From Straminergon stramineum (taxonomy: Eukaryota > Streptophyta > Bryopsida > Hypnales > Calliergonaceae), in contig OY987269.1 in the NCBI GenBank assembly GCA_963920665.1, positions 17,300,501 through 17,364,500 on the forward strand: a DNA stretch of 64,000 nt, given 5' to 3'. Shown here piece after piece: positions 31,448 to 44,507 of the stretch. Numbering within the stretch: the first letter of the stretch is position 1; each line of letters opens with the position of its first letter. Made by a program: the position numbers and the translations under genes. Below the pieces are notes generated by a model that did not search any database, had not been told where the DNA came from, and was given only the letters and a program-made list of their open reading frames with translations.

Positions 31448-31884
31448 TGTTAGCATGTGAGCATAGAATCTATGAGCCCATAAGCCTAAGAGTCTATATT
31501 ATAAACACCTTCTATGGTTATAGGTGTTTATGTTATGGGTACCTATGTTCACTATAAGAACCTAGTGTCTTAATTAGGTGATGTTTTGTAATTTTTTCAA
31601 AAAAATGTAATTTTTTTCCAATATAACATCTAGATGTTATATTGGACGTGATTATTGACAAAAAAACACAAGTTGTTTTTCTCAACGTCACCTAAAATTT
31701 GTCTACAAAAATTACAAAATGTCACCTAAGACGTGGGTGTCTTATAGTGGTTATAGACTCTTTCCTTGTTACATTTTACCTATGTTAAAGGTATATATAT
31801 GTTCTAAACACCTTCAAATGGTTGTAGGTACATACCTACAACTATGTTCAAGGCTTGTAGCTAGGCATACATGCGCTAGCAACA
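31448..31884. mobile_element. Dispersed repeat element split by a CACTA-type MITE
   Basis: The left end TGTTAGCATGTGAGC and the right end GCATACATGCGCTAGCAACA are imperfect inverted repeats. The interior carries TAAACACCTTC and TTATAGGTGTTTA, related to the elements at 27,643 and 63,203. The interior is interrupted at 31,550-31,749 by another element. No ORF of note. Confidence 0.5.
31550..31749. mobile_element. 200-bp CACTA-type MITE
   Basis: It begins CACTATAAGA and ends with the inverse, CTTATAGTG. It is flanked by GTT on both sides (31,547-31,549 and 31,750-31,752). The inverted repeats continue inwards with TAGGTGA and TTTTGTAATTTTT. The centre is a further palindrome, CCAATATAACATCTAG and its inverse. 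CACTA ends with a 3-bp duplication are characteristic of the CACTA (EnSpm/CMC) superfamily. There is no transposase. Confidence 0.82.
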
Positions 31885-32046
31885 TTATAGGGAGGATTTG
31901 AATGAAGAGTTAGGATGTAGAGTACTATAGCAAATGAAATTGGTGGATGTACTAGTTATTTTGTTTGAAATTGTATGTAGTATTTCATTGTTTTTTAGTT
32001 TCTTTTGTATAATAAAATACAAGTGGAGCATTTGATTGTAATTTGG

Positions 32047-32277
32047 TTAACCCTAGAAGGGCCTGAAAGCCCTTTGCGTCTGTATAGTATATTATATATT
32101 TGGTGTTATTTGATAAGGAAAACATTGACCAAATACCTTTCAATCCAAAATAAATTAATAATCATGGTAGTACATAAATAGAAATGTATGTAAATTCATC
32201 TATTAAACCGCAATTGAAGAGTTATAGAGCTAAATATGGGTTGTATAGAGGGACCCTAAGGGCCTTTCAAGGGTTAA
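32047..32277. mobile_element. TTAA-flanked TIR element, 223 bp, piggyBac-like ends
   Basis: TTAA (32,047-32,050) then CCCTAGAAGGGCC. The right end is GGCCTTTCAAGGG (32,261-32,273) then TTAA (32,274-32,277). The inverted repeats match at 11 of 13 positions. CCCTAGAA is very close to the canonical piggyBac terminus. There is no ORF of note. Confidence 0.72.
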
Positions 32278-34200
32278 TGTTGTTTAGTTTAGTAGATATA
32301 GTAGACTTAGATCATTTGAACATTTCATGAAGTATTGGAAAGGATGGGGTGTACATGTAGATCCATGAGCTCCAACCATGAGGACTATTGGATGTTAAAG
32401 TGGATGATATTGTTGAATAGTGTCTATATTTTTGGTGTTTGAGGAGTATTGAGTTTGAGGAGAATCTATCATTATAGAATGTGAATTCAATGGATTGTAT
32501 GTAGTGTTGGAGGCAAGGGTTTGTAGGTGGTGTATTGTAGAAGGGGGCATAAATAGATACCCTATGCTTTCAACTTTAAAAACTCATAGATTATTGTGTG
32601 AGTATCCAAAAAATTACAACCAACTTGAGTTGGTTTCTACATTAGTAAGTAGGATAACATTTATATCAAAAGAATCATGATTTGGACCATGTCCCTACCA
32701 TGAATAATGAAAGTATCATTTTCTAGTGCTTCTACCTTACATTAAGAGGTCCATGTAGCAATTGAGCTCTTAAAGTGTTATCTAACAAAGAGGTACATTA
32801 TTCTTTCTCTAATGTGCAAATTGCCTTTGTCAATGTTTCAACAGTGGACATATTGGGGGTGAATGCTTTTATGGAATTATTTGGTTCCATCTTCAAATTT
32901 CATAACTAATTCCACGATGATCCAAAATACATGAAACGAATTTCAAGAAATGTTTACCAAAGACTATTCCAAGGATGTCACCTCAAAATTTGTGAATCAA
33001 CTTTAAAAGGAGTTCTTTACGTACTTGCAATCTTGTCACCACTCTCATTTCAATTCTACTCTTATGACCCCAAGTGGTATATTTTAAACAAAAGTATACA
33101 CCATGGATATATGAAGGCAAAATTGAATTTGGGTGGTCAAAGGCCTCTAATGTTATAAATCTTAGGATCAAAATTGAGGTAGTTGTGAGGTAGGAGATCC
33201 TTAAATTGACCTTTAACCAATGAATTTTTCAATTTGGGGGAATCAAACTTCTTGAAGTGTTTTTCAATAAATTTTCTTTCAAAGATAAAATAAAATTGGC
33301 ATCTAACCCAAGCCGTTCAATATTTTTTGGACATTTATGGAACTAGTTATGAATTTAGTAGTTGAAATCACAAAAGGCTCTAAAAATGTCCACCCCTTTA
33401 TATATTTACCTTTGGTTCATTCATAAATGCAATTGGTACGTTGATGAAAGGAATATGTACTTCTATATTAGAGAACGAGTCTAGAGCCTCAATTGTCTTA
33501 GAACCTCCTATCTTACAATTTTTGTCCTTGGGAGCACTTTTCTTTACAATAACATATGCATTTTGCTTCCTACCACTAGTAAGACGTCCTCTAAATATTC
33601 TTCCTTACCACTTATGGTAAACCAAATCATCACAAGCAAAAGACCCATCTTAGACACCTAGGGAATGATCCATTAAAGCCTTGCATCAACTCATGACAAA
33701 AAGAATTCAATAAATGAGATTTGGGCTATAGTAGGTTGAATTAGTGGCCACAATCTATGTCTTGGATGATGGTGATGGAGTGATTAATGACTACAACATG
33801 AACTTCCACCTTCTTCTCTGAAACAAATGAAACAAAATTTTAGTGCCAAGGAAAAAACTTATACACTAACCGTAGGTGTTTTGGCAAGAACCAATTCAAC
33901 ATGAGTGAAGAACTTCCACCTTTTGAATGTAAATTCATCACAAGAATTGACTTTTTCAAACCTTCCTATTGTGACCCAATTAGGAAATAGTGTGATTGAC
34001 TTAGGTGAGTAAGATGACCATTATGGATTCACTTTTTGTTGGCTTTGTGATAGTAGTCTAAAGACTCTTTTTGATTAATAAGGGTAGTACACTTCAAAAC
34101 TTCATAATAAAATCATACTTTGTCAAAAAAATAAGAAAAACTTGAATTGCTCTCCCCATTCCTCACATTTGTCATTACGAGGAAGAAAAAACTAAAAATT
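32278..34200. other. AT-rich intergenic DNA
   Basis: No gene recognised. 33,295-33,365 shares phrases with 9,310-9,380, so older dispersed repeats are present. Confidence 0.4.
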
Positions 34201-35578
34201 TTCAACAATGCCAACAGGGCAAACCAAACCAGTCAATTCTGCCTGTCATAGGGCTGGTCTACACCGACTCCGACTCCTCATAGGAAAGCCTGCCGGCGCG
34301 TTCAGGAGTCCACCCTCCCGCCGTTCCGCCTTCTTCGCCTTGTCGACAAACTCCATAACTTACTGTAGCACATCTGCACCGAAATCCGTCAGTCGGACCC
34401 TCCACAAATACATTCATCCAATTTAGCGGGCTGTTGGAGATGCTCTCCAAGAACCGGACCTGCACAGTATATAGAACTGATAATAAGTCCGGCTCACATG
34501 TACACTACAGTAGTGTACATACGCCTGAGAGGAGTAGTACGGCTTACGAACAATTCAAATACACTACTACCACCACCATCAGCGGCGTGAGGGAGTATTT
34601 TAGTAAACCTGGTGGGGTAGGGTCACTACTAACTAGTCACTACTCACTACTCACTAGGGGTCCTTTAACTTTATATAAGTTATACCAACTGTACTGGTCC
34701 TTAGTAGACAAGGCGACTCCTGTACATGTCAGGCCTTGTCCCCCCTGAGTGCGCCTTGTCTGCTGGTCCCCTAAACTGGAGACAATGGCCCCCCAACTTC
34801 TGATGACCCGGTCCAATGCACACGGCACGCCAGTCGCAGCTATCCGGCTTATTGGGAATTGGATGACGAAGAGCACTTTGACTATGACGTCCGTCCTCCA
34901 ACTCCGTCTCCAAGGGCGGGGGGAGGCAATGAAATGACCTTGGATTGTGTACCTTAAGTTACTTACCATTTGCAATGAAATCCCGTTTCATTTGTGTCCA
35001 AAAAAAACCCAAAAAAAAACCTACACAAAAAAACATTACCTTGGATTGCGGTATACTAGTGTCGACACAACTTTCAATATGAACCCTAAAAATTATGAGT
35101 CCTAGAAAATCTACCCCATCAAACCATTGGGGAGGAATCCAAGCAGGCACAATTTGCACCAAAAACGAAGAAGGGCTAGGAAATTGAGAAGTCTCCCTCT
35201 ACAAGTCACAAGAAACTCATATCAGGTTCTCAATAAGGGTAGTCATAGTTCCTTCATGTAGAGGATTTTCCGTGGAGAAATGGAAGATCGACTGGTGAAT
35301 GGGGAGCCAATAAGGATCATTCTCAGGTGGAGGAACTGTGACACCCCTTTTTCGTCAGACAAGGGTGGAGAAATGGAGGACTGAGAATATTTTACCTCGA
35401 AAAGGGATGCGCGTCACTCTGCTGATTTCCGGGGTTGAATACCTCAATTGAAGTACGCACCGCAAGCACTCCAACGCTTGATTACAAACAGGACATTGCA
35501 GAGTGGAAACTTCCACCGGAGGTGAAAACGGCAAGGTGACGCAGAAATCCGGGCATCGCGGAGTGGAACTATAGTGCC
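34201..35578. other. GC-richer patch of unknown origin
   Basis: Base composition rises sharply compared with both flanks. ORFs up to 126 codons occur on both strands (for example 34,434-34,748 plus and 35,355-35,735 minus) but none shows a domain I know. The phrase TTTAGCGGGCTGTTGGAGATGCTC (near 34,421-34,444) resembles ends seen in plant DNA transposons. A palindrome TGTACACTACAGTAGTGTAC lies near 34,499. 34,972-35,025 is a retroposon-like tail (TTTGCAATGAAATC then an A-rich run). This is probably a mosaic of mobile-element pieces. Confidence 0.35.
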
Positions 35579-35684
35579 AAAAGGAATCTTTTTGTTGGAA
35601 GAAATTTTGTACGCGTCCATTCTTCTCCGGAGGAGGAGAAGAATGGACGCGTACAAAATTTCTTCCAACAAAAAGATTCCTTTT
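35579..35684. repeat. Perfect 50-bp inverted repeat with a 6-nt loop
   Basis: 35,579-35,628 is the exact reverse complement of 35,635-35,684, with GGAGGA between. The arms start AAAAGGAATCTTTTTGTTGG. RNA from either strand would form an uninterrupted hairpin. The ORFs crossing it on both strands are consequences of the palindrome. Confidence 0.93.
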
Positions 35685-35765
35685 CACAACGCACGGGGGA
35701 AGCCAACTGGTAACAGGCACGTCCCCATTCTCCACAGAAAATGTAGAGGATGGAGGAACTGTGAC

Positions 35766-36691
35766 TACCCCTAATGTGAACCCCTATAGTTCTATGACTA
35801 TACTTTCACCAAAACTGCTCCAAAACTGCCATTTTTAGTACAAGTACAATATTTTGTGACATATGTAACCATAGGATCTTATAGTGTGCTGACTTGAGAA
35901 TATGTGGTGAAAATTTCAGAAATTTCCACCATGGGGACTGCAAGATATTAGCATTCAAATTCACTGAAATCATTTTTTCGGCCCTCTAAAAAAAAGAGCA
36001 ACTACACTTCACAAGCTCTTTTTTCTAGGAAAACTTGTCCAAAATGGTGATGCTTCTTTGGATTCTTTTACCTAGATAAGTTGGCCACATGATTGAAAAA
36101 TTTTAGATCATTTGGAATCGTACAACATATTGGAAAAAATAGTAATTAGATAGGAGTAGAGAATGACTCAAAATACTAAATTGTTAAGAATTAAATTATG
36201 GAATTGAAAAATGCCAATCCCAATGGTTACAATGTTGTAATAAACAATCTACATCCTATGATTTTAATTTTTATAAATATTGAAAATTGAGTAAGATAAA
36301 AGACTTTAAAGTTTATTTTAGAGTAGAGAATCCATAACTACCCACAAACAAAAAATCCTTAGAACTTTTGACTCATTGATTAAAATGGAATGATTCAAAG
36401 CTTTCCTTGTATATATAATTCTAGATAACCAATTTCAAATTTTTGTTTCTGAAAAAAATGATTTCTTCTAATCTGCTAGGACTACCCATTTACGAAAAAA
36501 AGTAACATATTTGACCATGACTTTTGATCCATATTTCCAAATGTCATAAAATTTGGTGCATATGAAAGATATTCCTCGCCCCCACCTTCTATCGAAATTT
36601 GAGCCAAAAATATGGAAATCTCCAGTCACACACACTTGCCCAAAATTGCTATGTAGCCAAAAAAACGTATATTGGTCCTTTAGGAAAAGTG
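35766..36691. mobile_element. Decayed copy of the CCCCTAAAGGACC-end element
   Basis: The interior matches 7,840-8,730 over long stretches, for example TTTCACCAAAA, TAGTACAAGTAC, CATAGGATCTT, TTCAGAAATTTCCACC and GCCAATCCCAATGG. The left end (CTACCCCTAA) and right end (GGTCCTTTAGG) are eroded and the flanking TTAA is lost. Confidence 0.65.
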
Positions 36692-39600
36692 AGACTCACC
36701 GGGAATTTTAACCTTGTGAGACTCACAAGGAATTTTAACATTGGGAATCCAGTATGAGTTTCTTGTGAATCATCTTGTTTGCCATTTGAATGGTCCTCCT
36801 TTGAAAGTCATGACATCATGACTTTTGGATAAGTATAAATCCCCAATAAGGCAAAATAACAAAAAATAAGTAATAAATTAATGAATAATACTTTTCAACA
36901 AGAACCTTAGGAATTTTCATTCAAACCTATTTTTTTTAAAAAGAGTCTAACTATAATTCTAAAGGCTTAAAATTTGAGGACTTTTCTACCATATAGGAAA
37001 AAAGTGCATTCCACATGGTTGGACTTTCTTGGAGACCTGTGACCTCTCGTTTTATGATGTTAACCTCTTTTCTAAGGTTTTTTGTAAAAAAAATTCAAAC
37101 AATCAAAACGTTCAAAATTCCACCCCCACCCCTTGGATCTAATGTAAACCAATCCTTACTCCATGAAAATTCTTTTGTCATATGTTGCATGGACTTTGAT
37201 TTCAAATTTGATCTAGAATCTTGGATGAACACTCTATGGACTTTATATCACTAATGAAGCCTTTCTTCCAAATGAATCAATGTTCCGATTAAGTTCATAT
37301 TTATTTTTGGTGCCTTGTTATACCCCAAATGGTATAGGACAACATGGTTTCATTCCTACATTTCCTTTTTTACTTTGTCATCCACTTTATTTGAATACAA
37401 ACACTTAACACGACTCCACAATTATTACAAGATCATTAGTTGATTAGTAAATTACCATTACATTGACCCTTGCTTGAGTTTTATTTTTGTTTAAATAATG
37501 TAGTATACATATACAAGAATCCATCTAAACATTTTTTCCTCGGCAACTTTCTACTTTAAATTACACACTGAAGTTTCATGAATGAAATATAAGGTTTTTA
37601 AAAAAAATAGGAAAAAATACATGTGTTCTATAACTTGTGCATTTTAATACTCAGAAGGTTTAAAATGGATTGAAAATATATGAAAAATATAATCCACTAT
37701 TTTTTCATATTCATCTTTCAAAAAATTATAAAATGAAAGATGGAACATGATGAATGAAAATCCTAAATTGCTAATAACTTTGACAAGGAATTGAGTGTTG
37801 TCCATCCCAATGGTGAGAATATTCTAGTAAGCAATACATATCCTATTTTCTTTTTCTAATTGGAATTTTTGATATTTGAGCTCAAATAGACTTTATATAT
37901 ATTTTGCTATTTTTATAGCTTGCAAAATAATAATTCTCACAACTCTTATCTCATTAGTTCAAATAGAATGGTTTCAAAGTTACTTTCCAAAATGAAACAA
38001 AACAAAGCTTCACGTGTAGAATATGATAATTGGGAGCTATCCTTCAAAAAAATTGCAAAAAATTGCAAATATGAAGTCTATCCTAAGTTCTCAAATATCT
38101 TGAAGTAGGATCCTTAATTAGTTCTTCAGAGGTTAACTTTTTCATATATTCTTCATTTCTTTCCTCTTCAAAATAAATCCCTAATATTTTGTCATATATA
38201 TTTTTTAATAAAATGTTGAACAACGAAATTGCCCCTTTGTGATGAATTGAAAATCCCAATTCTTAATAATTTGGTGTCATGATCTTGCAATTGGTGAGTT
38301 TTTTCATGTTGAAAATTTTAGAATATATACTTTAATAAGTTAAACAAGAGCCTCAACACTTTGTTATACAAAGAATGTAATTAAAACAAAGAATATAGAA
38401 TTATATTAGAATACAATGTTTTAAAATAGTTTTAATTGTGAAACAACCAAAGAATTTAGGGATTATGAATACAAGATTGAGTTCATATTGATCATGAAAG
38501 TAAAAGTAAAAATAAAAATAAAAATTGGGATTCAAATTCAATGTCCTTTCTAATATCTCTTCAAGATATTTAGAAAGGTTTATGATCAAGTATCTAAATT
38601 TTAAATACAAATTGACAATACTAATCCTTGAAAATCTGACTCAATGAATTGTAACATTGTTTTCATCATTGTATTTTTCTTTGCAAAAAAGTTTCATTTG
38701 CCAGTTATGAGCTAAATGTGTAACCGTATTGTAATGCTTTTTAGAAATGGTTTAATCCCTTAATGCCCTTTGTATTTTGAGCCCCTAAAGTGTAGAAAAT
38801 GGATACTTTTGAATCAAGATTTTTCGATGGAAAATTTTGTTAAAAATTAACAATTACAAAAATATAATCTTAATTTTACCTTCATAAAGAAGACATTCAG
38901 AATTTTTTTTAAATTCTTTCAGTACCATTTGTGAGATCTACGTGATCAAAGTAGAAAGGTGTTTTTTACCCATTGCGTGCCCATGGGTGTAGGAAGAATG
39001 AAAGTTCAAGAAGAATTAGAGTACATGGAATTTCATTTGAGTATTTTAATGTGATGTACTATAGATGCTTGAGTAGAGAATTACTACACCGTAAGTTAGA
39101 ATTTGAGTGCATTGAAATCAAAGAAGACTTTTACACCTTAAACTACCATGCCCCCTTTGTGAAGAGCATAACATTGAGAAATATTAAGTAATTCATCAAA
39201 AAATTAGAAAAAATTGACTCTAGAATCCAAATGACAAATTGTTGTATTTGAACAATATAAAATAGAAGGGGAAGATAATTCAAAAAACAATTTTAAAACA
39301 AAAAAATTATAGTTGTAAGTGCAAGAAAACCTTGTCATGTGGCAATTCTTCACTAGCCCTTCAATAATGATAGGAATTGAATTTTTGAGGTCAAAACATT
39401 GGATAATTAATAGAAAATGCATCGAAACTCATATATGCGCACAAATTATATTTCCATATTCACAATGGTAATGTGCATTCAAAAAATTAATTTAAGTGTG
39501 GAGAAAAAGTCAAAAGACAAACCACAACAATTGACCCAAACCTCAAAAAACCACAATTATTTTTTAAGAAATTTTAGGGACTAGATACTCAACTATGTAG

Positions 39601-40148
39601 AATACTTCATTCACACACACTTGGTCATTTGTTTTTACCAAACTTAGGCACCCCACCCAACCTAAGCATTCTTTAAAAATCTATAGTTTTTAAAAACCAT
39701 AGATAGTCTTGTGTCTAAGCACACTTCCTTCTGAAAATACCTAGTCTGAAGGTTCTATTACCCTATGGAAAGGTCAAATTCAGACATAAATTAAGTATTC
39801 TTTGGATTGTCTGAATGCCAGGAATATTACAAGTGAAATATCCAAAACGTTGCAGAATTTTTTCAACCATATTGCCCAATTTTTGAATATTTCTTGGAAA
39901 CCTACATTGTGTATTAAGTTCAGCCCTACAAGTTTCAAAAAACAAGAGAAAAACAAGAAGTTGCTAATTACAAGAGAACTTGAATGACAAAATGTCGAAA
40001 TCCGAACATGAGAAGTTCTACCTGCCAAAACCTTTCACCAACCAAAAATAAAAGTATTTCAGCACTTAGGTGATGAATCAACCCTTCACATATGGTAGTA
40101 CAGTAAGCTTATAATCTATTTCAAAACCTTAACTAATTTTTCATTTGT
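36692..40148. other. AT-rich intergenic DNA
   Basis: No gene recognised. A short direct repeat with GTGAGACTCAC and GGAATTTTAAC occurs twice at 36,690-36,742. Confidence 0.4.
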
Positions 40149-40672
40149 TTAACCCTTAAATATTGAAGGAGACACTTTGTGTCCAAAGAATGACAAAGAA
40201 TCTCTTTATGTAGGACAAAACTGCAACATTAAGGGAGATTTGAGGGCTACACATGCCTACAAGTTCCCAGGCTGCGGGGAACGCAAGAACTGTGCCACTG
40301 CTGCAGTCTGATGTGGCCAAAACCGTGCCAATGGAAAAAATAAATAAATAAATAAAAATTCAAATTTTTTTCACATTTCAAAACTAAGAATTTTTATTTT
40401 ATTATTTTTATTTTATATTTATTTTCCAGCTAGTAGCCAGACATTCCCGGACATCACAGGGAACAGGCAGGGGAACAACCCTGAAACGGGCATGTTCAAC
40501 CCTCAAATTTTCTCTAATGCTATTCATTATTCAAATTTTGTGTGGAAAGGGGAGATCTTCTACAGTACTTTGACCTCCAATGAGTATTTTTTAATTTTTT
40601 TAATGTAGATGATGTCACATGGTTCCAAAAGGATTGATTTCCACGGTCACCAATCTGTCCTTTAAGGGTAAA
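40149..40672. mobile_element. Possible decayed TTAA/CCCTTAAA element
   Basis: TTAACCCTTAAA at 40,149-40,160 faces TTTAAGGGTAAA at 40,661-40,672. The left flank is TTAA but the right reads TAAA. The interior has a complementary A/T-rich stem (AAATAAATAAATAAA against a TTTATTTTATTATT tract). It is weaker than the other copies. Confidence 0.35.
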
Positions 40673-40794
40673 AAAAACAAAAAACAAAAACCCTTCACTA
40701 ATTTCAAATAGTGTGACTTTGGAAAACTACTGTACTGTAGTTGTCACAGTGTACCTTCCCTAAATAATAATAACTGCCTGGGGACCTCATTTTC

Positions 40795-41010
40795 CCGTGA
40801 GTGGGCCAGAGCCCAAAAGAGCCTGCCGGGCTTCCTTTGCTTTTGCCGGAAGTTAAGTCACCTCGGAGGGAGCACTCACTCCACTATTGGAGGTGTCGCT
40901 CGTTGATTCCATTGGTCCTTTGGTCGTTGCAACTGGGATTCTATGGGGGGAGTCCCAAGTGGGCTTTTGGTCGAGGGACGGATTCATAATACATTTTTTT
41001 TTTTTAAATT
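40795..41010 (+). repeat. Possible SINE-like retroposon or MITE fragment
   Basis: A GC-richer block (GCCTGCCGGGCTTCC, GGAAGTTAAGTCACCTCGG) ends in a run of T at about 40,994-41,005. Parts vaguely recall RNA polymerase III transcripts, but I could not assign clear A and B boxes, so the type is open. Confidence 0.25.
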
Positions 41011-43921
41011 GAAGAACTTGTTATGTGACCAAAATAATAACCTATTAGCATTTGGGGATGGACTAGGTAATGTGAAAGTAGAGCCTTGTTGTTGTGAGAA
41101 GTACATAACATTGTTTTACAATGAGCAATAGGGATTCCTTTTCGATCAAGGGTGCCAAAGGGGATCCTTGGAGTGAACAAAATTGTGGTATTAATGGCTC
41201 TTGAGCCAACCCCAATGATGGCATTAACTAATAAGTCCCTCTCCCTTGGATCTAACAAAAGCCTAATATCTTCCCAACATAGGAAGGATCATTGCTTGGT
41301 TATACAATATTATATGACATACTAAGTCATGGGAGTAGTGACGGCAGATGTTATTTCTCATAATGAGCCTTTCCTTTCACATAATTGGACATGTATATGA
41401 CATTCTTAACAAGGGACAATAATATTTCCCTCTCATAATTTTGGGAAGAGTGGTATCTTTCTCAAGATACTTGGAGGAGTATTACAGTTTAATTGAGAAG
41501 ACCTTGGTCAAGAGTTTCTAGAAGTTTCTAAATTTTCTTCTATACATTCACATACTAGTCTAGTGCAAGATCCTATAGTCCAATGTCTAAAATATGAAGA
41601 AATAAATTATATATATATATATATCTTTTGTAATAGAAAGGTGGTAGTTTTGAGGGTTTTTTTAAAGGTCTTAGGTATACATGGGTTACTCTCTAAAGGT
41701 CCAAATGAGATTTTGCCATAGTAGGTTTACATGATGTCAATTTTTTGGCATGATTTTCTTAAGATAGTAGAATAGATTAGTTTTTTGAGAATATAAATTT
41801 TATTTCAATTGATGACTAGGAGCAAAAGTTATGCTACACTAAGCTCATATTGCCCAACCTCAAGCAACCAAAAAAAATCATAGAAGCTCAAAATTAAAAA
41901 AAAAATTCTAATAGAAAATATTTCTTTTTACATGCAAAGATTTTATTCATTCTCTTTGGATTAGTGATAAGAAAGTTATGAAGTATCTTGCCTTTTGTGG
42001 GCAATTATAACACCATCTTGAGGAAATAGGTGTATTGGATTCAATCTTTAATTCAATTTTCACAATATTTAAAAACAAAATCTACATGGTTTAATTTCCT
42101 TAATAGAATAACCTCACCATTGGGATTAGTGTGTTTCAATTCCATCTTAGAACCATCAATGACTTGGTTTTTCATTCAACCTTGTTCTTTTTTCTAGCAA
42201 AAAAATTCTTAAGGAATGAAAATCAAGTTGTTGTTTTGAATTTTTTTTCCTAAGCTATCAACTCAATTCTTCAATATAAGAAGTTTTTAATTCAAAATCT
42301 ATATTAATTGCAAAAGATTGAAGTTAAGAAAAATTCAAAGTCTTATAATCTAGTTAGGCAAGGTACAAGAGAAAATATTTTCTTCACTTGAAATGCATAT
42401 GAAGAAGGAGTTTTAAAAAATACTTTTTGCAAGAGAAACGATAGCTTTGAGTGTTTATTGACCATGATAAAAAAAAAAGTCTTTGTCCTTTATAGAGGGA
42501 ACCAAATTCAATGACTCCCCCTACCATAATTCCCCTATTTATATGTGATAAAAACTTTGAAAATTAGGCTTGAAACTGTGGAACTTTGAAGGTATAATTT
42601 CTATTTGTAGTACTTTATTTTTGGTATAATAAACTCAAATTATGAAGAACTTGGTAAATATGTTTTAATATAGAAATTATTATTATTATTCAAAGTACCC
42701 AAAATTCTATATATTGTCATCTTTAAATTGGCCTAGCTAAAACACACAACAAAGTCAACAACCTCAAGACAAAGAAAAACAAGTGGTCTAAGTTGAAAAG
42801 TACAAGAAGCCATGAAAGGTCATTTTGAATCTCGGAGGGCCCCCAAATGATTGGTTTCAGTTTTGTTTTGCATAGATAGAAGGATTACCGTAGTATTATT
42901 TCAATACTAAGTTTTTTTGTACTTAATATTATTATCAATAATCCACAATAGTTTGGAATTACAAAAAAATTGGAAAAATTTGAATTTTTGAATTATTTTG
43001 TGAATTTCTAAATATTTTCAAACTTCAAACCATAAAATTATAAAATATTTATAAATATGAAAAGAATGAATTAAAAAAACTATTTTTTAATATAAAATGA
43101 AAATTTTATAACTATAGTATGTAATTTTTTTTATTAATATTTAAAATTTACAAATATGATATATTTTCAAATTTATTAATAATAGAGTTTTTCTATATTA
43201 AATATTTTATAACTTTCTAAGCTACAAATAATGATTACAAATGTCATAATGATATAAAAATAGCATTGTCTTGTATAGATAGAAGGATTAGTGTTGTTGC
43301 TACATTAGAGTTCTATTGCTTACTTTGATGACATATGATCAACTTATAAATTATAATCATACAAATTTAAAAATTTGAAGATGAAAAATTTCAAATATTC
43401 CAATTTGTAAATTTATGAATTTACAAATACATTTTCCAATTTGAAAAACTTTTAAATTTGAAAAATTAGAATTGATAAATTAATAAATATAAAAAATTAG
43501 AGGTTATTTATTTAAAATTAGAAAATTAGAAATTATTTGAATTTTATAAAATTTATAAGTATATAATATATTTAAGTTTGATTTATTTTAAAACTAAATG
43601 AAAATAAAATAGTCTTTATTACTAAATTTTTATTTTTTACCAAACCATTAGCAATACAAATAGTTTTTAGGACAATCGGATCACTCAACTAGTTAACAAA
43701 GGATAAACATAGATCCTTAATTATTAAGCATTGTACACATCTATAAGAATCCATCAACATTTTATAATAGGCAATTTCTTTACGAATTCGATTATGTCTA
43801 CTTTCTTGTTTTGTAAAAGCTTGACTTAAAGGTAGCACTTGATTATTATGAATGAATCCTTGAGTAAAAAACAAAATACTAAAACATGTGTCCATTTCTA
43901 TAAAAATAATTCTTTGTTGTA
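41011..43921. other. AT-rich intergenic DNA with a dispersed repeat
   Basis: 41,331-41,400 (GTTATTTCTCATAATGAGCC) is related to 52,912-52,950 and 53,170-53,210. A (AT)n run lies near 41,608-41,623. No gene recognised. Confidence 0.4.
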
Positions 43922-44507
43922 TTAACCCCTAAAGGACCAAGTGTCCGTTCAACATACACAAGAAATCTCGGGTAGGCTCCTATGAAGTCATTTGTAGTTG
44001 GATGTTCATGAAATTTGGACATACATGTAATCTATGTATCTCCTTCTTGAAAATCTAATTTTTTTTCAAGTCGGGTGCTCGGATCAAAAGTTATGCTGCC
44101 CTGAACTTTGCAGGCAGCTCGGGCAACTTCAAGCAGCATGTGCAAAACTCTTCCTATGATTTTGAAATTTGGTGTGTGTGTAGCTTACATGATCCAAGTA
44201 GAAAATGTTAAAAACAATAACCTTGTTCAGTGTAAGAATCTCATTCTAGAAGGAGTTAAAGTTTTCAAGCCATGTCGGGCAAGGTTGGAAAAAAAACTTT
44301 TTCACCTAACTTCAAACGTTATAATCTTTCAATCCGTGTGGTCAAAGTTTCTAAAATGTTTTCCACATGTTCCCAAAGAAGTCTAGTTCAAATTTGTACG
44401 GTTGAATTTTGAAAAAACCTTTTTTTTTCATTTTTTTCTTGCTGCCTAAAAAGTGGCAGTTTTTGACAATTTCTGCCTGAAATGTGCCTCGGTCCTTTAG
44501 GGGTTAA
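43922..44507. mobile_element. TTAA-flanked TIR element, 578 bp, piggyBac-like ends
   Basis: TTAA (43,922-43,925) then CCCCTAAAGGACC. The right end GGTCCTTTAGGGG (44,491-44,503) is followed by TTAA (44,504-44,507). The inverted repeats are 13 of 13. The interior contains a 92-codon ORF (44,108-44,386) without recognisable domain. It is non-autonomous. This is the cleanest member of its family here. Confidence 0.8.

Noticed and set aside
44108..44386. 92-codon ORF inside the 578-bp TTAA element as a transposase
   Set aside because: Too short, with no transposase motif.
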